Positions 5,119 to 9,918 of a DNA stretch of 9,918 bases are shown one piece after another. Made by a program: the position numbers and the translations under genes. This stretch comes from Pseudomonadota bacterium (GTDB lineage Bacteria > Pseudomonadota > Gammaproteobacteria > Burkholderiales > Burkholderiaceae): positions 1 to 9,918 of the forward strand of contig JAJXUC010000142.1 of assembly GCA_021783435.1 (NCBI GenBank), read 5' to 3'. The notes under the pieces were generated by a model. It saw only the letters and a program-made list of their open reading frames with translations, searched no databases and was not told the DNA's origin. Each line of letters opens with the position of its first letter. Within the stretch, counting starts at the first letter, position 1.

Positions 5119-5415
5119 TCAGGCTGGGGGCACGAAGGCCTCGCCCTTGCGCAGCACCGCCCAGGCCGTGCGCGTTCTTCGCCGCAATGGCCATCCCGCC
5201 TTCCAGTCGCCGCGCCGCTCGGCCAACGCCATGGTCCAGCGGCTGATGGGGTCGGTCTTGCGCTTCGCTGCTGCCGGCACGGCCCACGCGCCCATGACCA
5301 GCAGGCTGCGCAGGTCACCGTCGCCCGCCTTGGTGATGCGCCCCAGTCGGGTCTTGCCTCCCGAGCTTTATTGGCCCGGCGCTCAACCCAGCCAGGTGGC
5401 GACCTGCCGACCACG
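5119..5415 (-). pseudogene. IS110-family transposase, broken C-terminal remnant
   Basis: Reading the minus strand from 5415, the frame gives GRQVATWLG, a TGA, APGQ, a TAA, then SSGGKTRLGRITKAGD, DLRSLLVMGAWAV, KTDPISRW and ALAERRGDWKAG. A frameshift then gives MAIAAKNA, and a second shift gives AVLRKGEAFVPPA with a stop at 5119. These blocks are the typical C-terminus (Transposase_20) of IS110/IS1111 elements. Two in-frame stops and two frameshifts make it non-functional. The N-terminal DEDD catalytic half is absent. No element ends could be defined. In 4965-5594 I see nothing else except the palindromes at 5002-5014 and 5564-5586. Confidence 0.85.
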
Positions 5416-5563
5416 TCAGCACGCACAAGGATGCACGGCTGGGAGCCCCACGCCTCGCGGCGTTGCGTCTTCCATGGCCCAGGGCGCCCCTCGGGACATG
5501 CGAGTGAGGGCAAGGGCGCAGGGAAGTCCGGTCGGTGGGGGGTGCAACGGCATGTTTCTTGCT

Positions 5564-5586
5564 TTTCCCAAGGAGTCCTTGGGAAA
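5564..5586. promoter_or_regulatory. Perfect inverted repeat in front of the AraC-amidase gene
   Basis: TTTCCCAAGGA (5564-5574) and TCCTTGGGAAA (5576-5586) are perfect 11-bp arms with a one-base centre. The repeat ends eight bases before the GTG start at 5595 and covers the ribosome-binding region (GGGAAAG, 5581-5587). It could be a repressor operator or an RNA hairpin that masks the ribosome binding site. AraC regulators usually bind direct repeats, so the binder may be another protein. Confidence 0.5.
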
Positions 5587-5594
5587 GCATCAAC

Positions 5595-7937
5595 GTGCAG
5601 ACCGATTACTTTACGACCGAGTCCTATCCGGTGCAGCAGCGCCCCGGCGCGTGGCGTGAAACCTTGCTGCAGCACTGGCTGCGTCCGGACCTCGCCGGTG
5701 GCGGCAGGCCCATGCATGGCACCGTGCTGGCCGGGCGCTCGCCGCAGGGCATCGACATGGCGCGCATCAGCGCATCGCCGCAAACCATCCAGCGTCTCGT
5801 CGACCGATCGGACGCGGTGTGGCTGTCGCTGCACATCGCGGGCGAGGCCACCCTGTTCGAGGGCGGGAACGCCGTGCCGGTCGTTCCGGGGGACATCGTC
5901 TACAGCACCTCGGCCGCAGGGTTGGGGCTGAACTTCGGCTCCGATTTCCGCCAGTTCGTCGTGCGCATTCCGGGCGAGCCGCTCAAGGCGCGCCTGCCGG
6001 GGCCGTTGGCGCTGGCGGCGGGGTGTCTGTCGGGGCGCTCGGGCATCGGGCGTGTTTTTGCCGGAACGCTGGGCGCGCTGGCCGAATCTTTCGACAGCCT
6101 GTGCGGCGACCAGATCGCGTCCATCGAACAGACCCTGTCCGAATTCGTGATCACCAGCCTGGCCGAAAGTGGGGTCATCGCGGCGCAGGGTGGCATGCGC
6201 GCGTCCCACGGGGCGCTGTTCAATCGCCTGCTGCGCTATATCGATGCCAACCTGAGCGACCCCGACCTGAGCCTGGGCCAGCTGGCCCGGCGCGAGCGGA
6301 CGTCGGAGCGCACCCTGCAAAAGCTGTTCGAGGCCAGCGGCCAGACTTTCTCGTCCCTTGTGCGGCAAAAGCGGCTGGAGCATTGCCGGGCGGATCTGGC
6401 CAACCGGCTCTACAGCCACCTGTCGATCTCCGACATCTGCTTCCGCTGGGGCTTCAACGACGCGGCGCACTTCAGCCGTGCATTCCGCGAGCAATTCCAG
6501 GTCTCGCCGCGGCAATATCGCCAGCAGGCGAGCGAGGCCAGCCAGCAGAGCCTGCGCGTCGTGGCGCATCGGGGTTGGCCGGCGGGTTACCGGGAAGACG
6601 CGCCGCCGATGGTCGGCGATCCGCCGGCGCCTGACCCCATCCCCAATGCCGGGCCGGCGGCGACCCCCGGCGTGGGGCAGCACCATCATCTGTGTGCCAG
6701 CGACCAGACCATCCATTGGGGCTATTTCAGCCAGTCGCTGGCGCCGGTGCTGCATGTGCATTCGGGCGATCTCGTCACCATCGAAACGCTGACGCAGCAC
6801 GCCTACGACGACCACGAGCGCATGATCAAGGGCGACTCGGGCGCGGAAAGCGTGTTCCATTGGACGCCGGAGCGCAAGAACGTCGACCGGCGCGGGGCCG
6901 GCCCGGCCGATGCGTCGATCTACGGGCGCGGCAGCGGTGAGGGCTTTGGCGTGCATATCTGCACCGGCCCGATCTACGTCCACGATGCGCGCCCTGGCGA
7001 CGTGCTCGAGGTGCGCATCATCGACGTCCTGCCGCGGCTTTCGGCGAACGCGAAGTTCGAGGGCCGCGTGTTCGGCAGCAACGCCGCCACGTGGTGGGGC
7101 TTTCATTACAACGAGCTGCTCACCGAGCCCAAGCCGCGCGAAGTCGTCACGATTTACGAGATCGACTGCAGCCAGGGCCACGGCGCATGCGCGCACGCGG
7201 TCTACAACTACCGCTGGACGCCGCAGCGCGACCCCAGCGGCGTGGTGCATCCCACCATCGACTATCCGGGCATACCGGTCGACCGCGGCAGCATCGTCGA
7301 GAACCACCACGTGCTGAAGAATGTGAAGATCCCGGTGCGTCCGCATTTCGGCGTCATCGCCGTAGCGCCGCGCGAGACCGGCATGGTCGACTCGATCCCG
7401 CCGGCGTATTTCGGCGGCAATATCGACAACTGGCGGGTGGGCAAGGGGGCGAGCGTCTATCTGCCGGTCGGCGTCGAGGGCGCCTTGCTGTCGGTGGGCG
7501 ACCCGCATGCGTCCCAGGGCGACTCGGAACTCTGCGGCACCGCCATCGAATGTTCGTTGACGGGCGTGTTCCAGATCGTGCTGCACAAGGCCGAGACCCT
7601 GGGCAACGAGCCCTATGCCGACATCGACTACCCGCTGCTGGAAACGGCGGACGAATGGGTCCTGCACGGCTTCAGCCACCCGGACTATTTCACCGAGTTC
7701 GGCGACAAGGCCTGCAGCGCGATTTACGAGAAATCGTCGCTCGACCAGGCCATGCGCGACGCCTTCCGCAAGACGCGGCGCTTTCTGATGACCTCGCAAG
7801 GCCTGAGCGAGGACGAGGCCATTTCGCTGATGTCGGTTGGCGTGGATTTCGGCATCACCCAGGTGGTCGACGGCAACGTCGGCGTCCATGCCATCGTTCG
7901 CAAGGCGCTGTTCCAAGGAGGGATTCCACGGAATTGA
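5595..7937 (+). CDS. Fusion of AraC-family regulator and acetamidase/formamidase
   Basis: One uninterrupted 780-residue frame joins two proteins that are normally separate. Residues 1-205 resemble the AraC_binding_2 sensor domain. Residues 209-310 are the AraC double helix-turn-helix (LSLGQLARRERTSERTLQKLF and SISDICFRWGFNDAAHFSRA, ending in VSPRQYRQ). A proline/glycine-rich linker covers about 311-362. Residues 363-775 are a complete FmdA-type amidase beginning HHHLCASDQTIHWGYF, with the signature GDPHASQGDSELCGTAIE at 635-652. The amidase would release ammonia from formamide or a short amide. The attached regulator suggests amide-responsive control of its own operon, which is inferred. GTG 5595 is chosen because the frame matches an AraC N-terminus from there (QTDYFTTESYPV); GGGAAAG lies seven bases upstream. 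Internal starts near 6609 cannot be excluded, so a separate amidase product is possible. Confidence 0.85.
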   Translation: MQTDYFTTESYPVQQRPGAWRETLLQHWLRPDLAGGGRPMHGTVLAGRSPQGIDMARISASPQTIQRLVDRSDAVWLSLHIAGEATLFEGGNAVPVVPGDIVYSTSAAGLGLNFGSDFRQFVVRIPGEPLKARLPGPLALAAGCLSGRSGIGRVFAGTLGALAESFDSLCGDQIASIEQTLSEFVITSLAESGVIAAQGGMRASHGALFNRLLRYIDANLSDPDLSLGQLARRERTSERTLQKLFEASGQTFSSLVRQKRLEHCRADLANRLYSHLSISDICFRWGFNDAAHFSRAFREQFQVSPRQYRQQASEASQQSLRVVAHRGWPAGYREDAPPMVGDPPAPDPIPNAGPAATPGVGQHHHLCASDQTIHWGYFSQSLAPVLHVHSGDLVTIETLTQHAYDDHERMIKGDSGAESVFHWTPERKNVDRRGAGPADASIYGRGSGEGFGVHICTGPIYVHDARPGDVLEVRIIDVLPRLSANAKFEGRVFGSNAATWWGFHYNELLTEPKPREVVTIYEIDCSQGHGACAHAVYNYRWTPQRDPSGVVHPTIDYPGIPVDRGSIVENHHVLKNVKIPVRPHFGVIAVAPRETGMVDSIPPAYFGGNIDNWRVGKGASVYLPVGVEGALLSVGDPHASQGDSELCGTAIECSLTGVFQIVLHKAETLGNEPYADIDYPLLETADEWVLHGFSHPDYFTEFGDKACSAIYEKSSLDQAMRDAFRKTRRFLMTSQGLSEDEAISLMSVGVDFGITQVVDGNVGVHAIVRKALFQGGIPRN

Positions 7938-7986
7938 GGCCGCGTGTGTTGAGGCCGCAGGTGCGGGCTTGCCGGTGGGTTTTCGC
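7938..7986. repeat. Convergent gap with a 10-base direct repeat
   Basis: TTGAGGCCGC occurs at 7934-7943 and 7949-7958 with a 15-base period. CTTGC at 7968-7972 can pair with GCAAG at 7996-8000, but there is no T run. No clear terminator separates the two convergent genes. Confidence 0.3.
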
Positions 7987-9621
7987 TCAGACCCCGCAAG
8001 CCGCGCCATCGCTGCGCGGATCCGCGGCGCCTTCGATGCGCCCGTCGGGGTGGCGCACCAGGGCGCCGGCGTGGCCCATGGTGTCGCTGAAGGCATGGTC
8101 GAGCACCTCGACGTCGTGGCCGGCGTCGCGCAGGGCCTGCACCAGCGCGGGGTCGAAGCGGTTCTCCAGTTTCAGGTTCGTGCTGGCGTCGCCCCAGGTG
8201 CGGCCGAGCAGCCAGCGCGGCGCGCTGATGGCCTGCTGCAGGGTCTGACCGTAGCGCGCATAGCGCGTGAACACGGCGGCCTGGGTTTGCGGCTGGCCTT
8301 CGCCGCCCATGGTGCCGTAGGGCATGACGCGGCCGTCGTCGAACAGGGCCAGGGCGGGGTTCAGCGTGTGGAAGGGCTTGCGCCCGGGTTCGAGGGCGTT
8401 GAGGTTGGCCGGGTCGAGTGAGAAGCTGATGCCGCGGTTCTGCCAGGTGATGCCGGTGTCGCGCAGCACGACGCCGGAGCCGAATTCCCAGTAGATGCTC
8501 TGGATGAAACTCACGGCGCGGCCTTCGCGGTCGATGGCGCCCATCCAGATGGTGTCGCCGGGCGCGGCGGGCTCGGGCCAGGGCAGGGCGGTGCGCATGT
8601 CGATGTCGGCGGCGAGCGCATCGAGCGCGGCATCGCCGAGGTGGCTGGCCGGATCGCCGGGCACGCGGCGCGGATCGGTGACCACCTTGTTGCGCACGCG
8701 GAAGGCGCGCTTGGTGGCCTCGATCAGCCCGTGCAGGTGCGCGAAGCTTTCGCCTTCGGCCACGCCGAGGCGCTCGTAGAGGCCGAGGATCATGAGCGAC
8801 GCCAGCCCTTGCGTCGATGGGGGCAGGTTGTAGACGGTGGCGTCGCGCAGGCGCACGGACAATGGCGTGACCACCTGCGCCGTGTAGGCCGCGAGGTCTG
8901 CGGTGCGCACGGGGCTGCCGATGCGTTCGAGTTCGGCGCCGATGCGGTGGCTGAGTTCGCCGCGGTAGAAGCCATCGAGGCCTTGCGCGGCGAGCGTGCG
9001 CAGGGTTTCGGCCAGCGCCGGTTGGCGCAGGATATGCCCGGGCTTGGGGGGCTCGCCGTGGACGAGGAAAGCATCGGCGAAGCCGGGCGCATGCTTCAGC
9101 CCGTCGAGCTTCTGCCGGGTCAGTTCGGCCTGGCTGGTTGTGACGACCACGCCGTCGCGGGCATGGCGGATGGCGTCGCGCAGCAGACGCTCCAGTGGCA
9201 GCGGCTTGCTGCTCCAGGTGCCGGCGACGCCGAGGGCCTTGACCCAGCCGCCAATGGTGCCGGCAACCGTCAATGCGGCTTGCGCACCCCGCGCGGGAAT
9301 GGCGTCGAGCCCGGCGTAGCGTTGTGGCGTGGCGAGAGCGGCGGCGAAGCCGCTGGCGTCGATGGCGATGGGCGTCTGGCCGGGCGTGTGGATGAGCCAG
9401 AAGCCGTCGCCGCCGATGGAGGTCATGTGGGGGTAGACCACGGCGATGGCGGCGGCCGCCGCGACCATGGCCTCGACGGCGTTGCCACCATCGCGCAGGA
9501 CGTCCCGCCCGGCTTGTGCCGCGAGGTGGTGCGGGGCGACGACCATGCCGCCCAGGGCGTTCGGAGTGTTCAGCATGCGTATGGTCGTTCGAGGTTGCGG
9601 TGCGCCGGATGAGCGCGCCAT
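7987..9621 (-). CDS. Gamma-glutamyltransferase family protein (Ntn hydrolase)
   Basis: This 544-residue protein belongs to the autoprocessing gamma-glutamyltransferase family, which cleaves or transfers gamma-glutamyl groups from glutathione and related compounds. The N-terminal block GMVVAPHHLAAQAG and GGNAVEAM (near 25-52) is typical. PPSTQGLASLMIL (267-279) and GTMGGEGQPQTQ (436-447) are substrate-pocket motifs. Self-cleavage and the new catalytic N-terminus should be T357 in GDTIWMGAIDREGRAVSF. No signal peptide is seen, unlike the periplasmic enzyme, so it is probably a cytoplasmic YwrD-like member. ATG 9621 lies 16 bases after the stop of the upstream gene, which fits an operon; ATG 9576 is an alternative. 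Neither has a clear ribosome binding site. The true substrate could be another gamma-glutamyl or acyl compound, since this subfamily is diverse. Confidence 0.9.
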   Translation of the reverse strand: MARSSGAPQPRTTIRMLNTPNALGGMVVAPHHLAAQAGRDVLRDGGNAVEAMVAAAAAIAVVYPHMTSIGGDGFWLIHTPGQTPIAIDASGFAAALATPQRYAGLDAIPARGAQAALTVAGTIGGWVKALGVAGTWSSKPLPLERLLRDAIRHARDGVVVTTSQAELTRQKLDGLKHAPGFADAFLVHGEPPKPGHILRQPALAETLRTLAAQGLDGFYRGELSHRIGAELERIGSPVRTADLAAYTAQVVTPLSVRLRDATVYNLPPSTQGLASLMILGLYERLGVAEGESFAHLHGLIEATKRAFRVRNKVVTDPRRVPGDPASHLGDAALDALAADIDMRTALPWPEPAAPGDTIWMGAIDREGRAVSFIQSIYWEFGSGVVLRDTGITWQNRGISFSLDPANLNALEPGRKPFHTLNPALALFDDGRVMPYGTMGGEGQPQTQAAVFTRYARYGQTLQQAISAPRWLLGRTWGDASTNLKLENRFDPALVQALRDAGHDVEVLDHAFSDTMGHAGALVRHPDGRIEGAADPRSDGAACGV

Positions 9622-9637
9622 GAAGGGGGACTCGGCG

Positions 9638-9918
9638 TCAGCGCGCGAGGCCGGCGCCTTGGGTCCTGGAGACGCGGTACTGGGTCGCCAAGGCGCCGGA
9701 GACCGCCAGCAGCGGAATGCTCGTCGCCGCATCGAAGCCCTGCCAGAGCAGGGCCGCGGTGAGCGCGGCGCCGCTGGCGTAGATGGCGAACGCCAGCGAC
9801 TGGCGCTTGGCGTTGAAGATGGAGATGTTGCCGCCGCGCACGCTGGCGTGCATCAGGGTCATGACGATGCTGGTCAGGGTGCTGGTGAAGACCACGGTGG
9901 GAATGCCGTCGAGGTTGA
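9638..9918 (-). CDS. DUF1275 (YoaK-like) membrane protein, C-terminal part (5' end outside window)
   Basis: The frame enters from the right edge as NLDGIPTVVFTSTLTSIVM and ends at the TGA read from 9640-9638. About 92 residues are visible, with two likely membrane spans (around QSLAFAIYASGAALTAALLW and IPLLAVSGALAT). The motif TVVFTSTLTSIVM followed by a basic loop (RGGNISIFNAKRQ) is typical of the C-terminus of DUF1275 proteins, small integral inner-membrane proteins of uncertain, possibly transport, function. It lies 16 bases before the gamma-glutamyltransferase gene on the same strand, so the two are probably co-transcribed. Confidence 0.75.
   Translation of the reverse strand, partial: NLDGIPTVVFTSTLTSIVMTLMHASVRGGNISIFNAKRQSLAFAIYASGAALTAALLWQGFDAATSIPLLAVSGALATQYRVSRTQGAGLAR

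Noticed and set aside
4792..5931. A 379-codon open frame on the plus strand
   Set aside because: It crosses the antisense of the toxin, the transposase relic and the start of the AraC gene. Its composition is typical of an out-of-frame GC-rich translation.
5106..8096. A 996-codon open frame on the minus strand, opposite the AraC-amidase gene
   Set aside because: It is antisense to a gene with two clear protein families. Its translation is low-complexity and rich in Arg, Ala, His and Asp, as expected for a GC-rich shadow frame, and it runs through the broken transposase relic.
8641..9612. A 323-codon open frame on the plus strand opposite the gamma-glutamyltransferase gene
   Set aside because: The translation is Gly/Ala/Asp/Gln-rich with no recognisable domain, while the minus strand carries all the family motifs of a gamma-glutamyltransferase.
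1..9918. tRNA, rRNA or CRISPR array
   Set aside because: No cloverleaf with a TTCGA-type arm, no rRNA-like stretch and no regularly spaced repeats were seen.

Overview
The window looks like chromosomal DNA of a high-GC proteobacterium, most likely a betaproteobacterium such as a member of the Burkholderiales. That is an inference from codon use, the gamma-glutamyltransferase and amidase sequences, and the integrase. The flanks are strongly GC-rich. The middle (about 1.3-4.0 kb) is visibly AT-richer and carries accessory genes.

Layout. Positions 1-215 hold the end of an acetamidase/formamidase gene. Facing it is a complete integron integrase gene (264-1253, minus strand), followed by an attI-like site that ends in GTTAGGC at 1321-1327. 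Two gene cassettes are read away from attI. Cassette 1 (1322-2483) encodes a TIR-domain protein that is a candidate NAD-consuming anti-phage effector. It ends in a textbook 60-base attC with a single extrahelical A. Cassette 2 (2484-about 3980) encodes two abutting genes of unknown function: a soluble protein that may belong to the DUF7946 group, and a small protein with one membrane segment. Its attC has a perfect R'' but no recognisable R', so the array appears eroded there. The R'' of each attC is the exact reverse complement of the core that opens its own cassette, which shows that both cassettes are intact units.

Beyond the array, 3981-4360 is non-coding and holds a long imperfect inverted repeat that may be a degenerate attC. 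Next comes a minus-strand toxin-antitoxin pair (BrnT-like toxin, then ribbon-helix-helix antitoxin), followed by the broken C-terminal remnant of an IS110-family transposase (5119-5415).

The right flank is ordinary chromosome. It has one long gene that fuses an AraC-type regulator to a complete acetamidase/formamidase (5595-7937). Convergent to it is a minus-strand pair: the end of a DUF1275 membrane-protein gene and a gamma-glutamyltransferase-family gene. The amidase fragment at the left edge and the fused amidase on the right are homologous (about half identical over 58 residues) and lie in the same orientation on the two sides of the integron region.

The most interesting part is the small sedentary-type integron carrying a TIR protein and a two-gene unknown module, with a toxin-antitoxin pair next to it. 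It looks like a compact defence or stability island, and the two-gene cassette is the best candidate for something undescribed.
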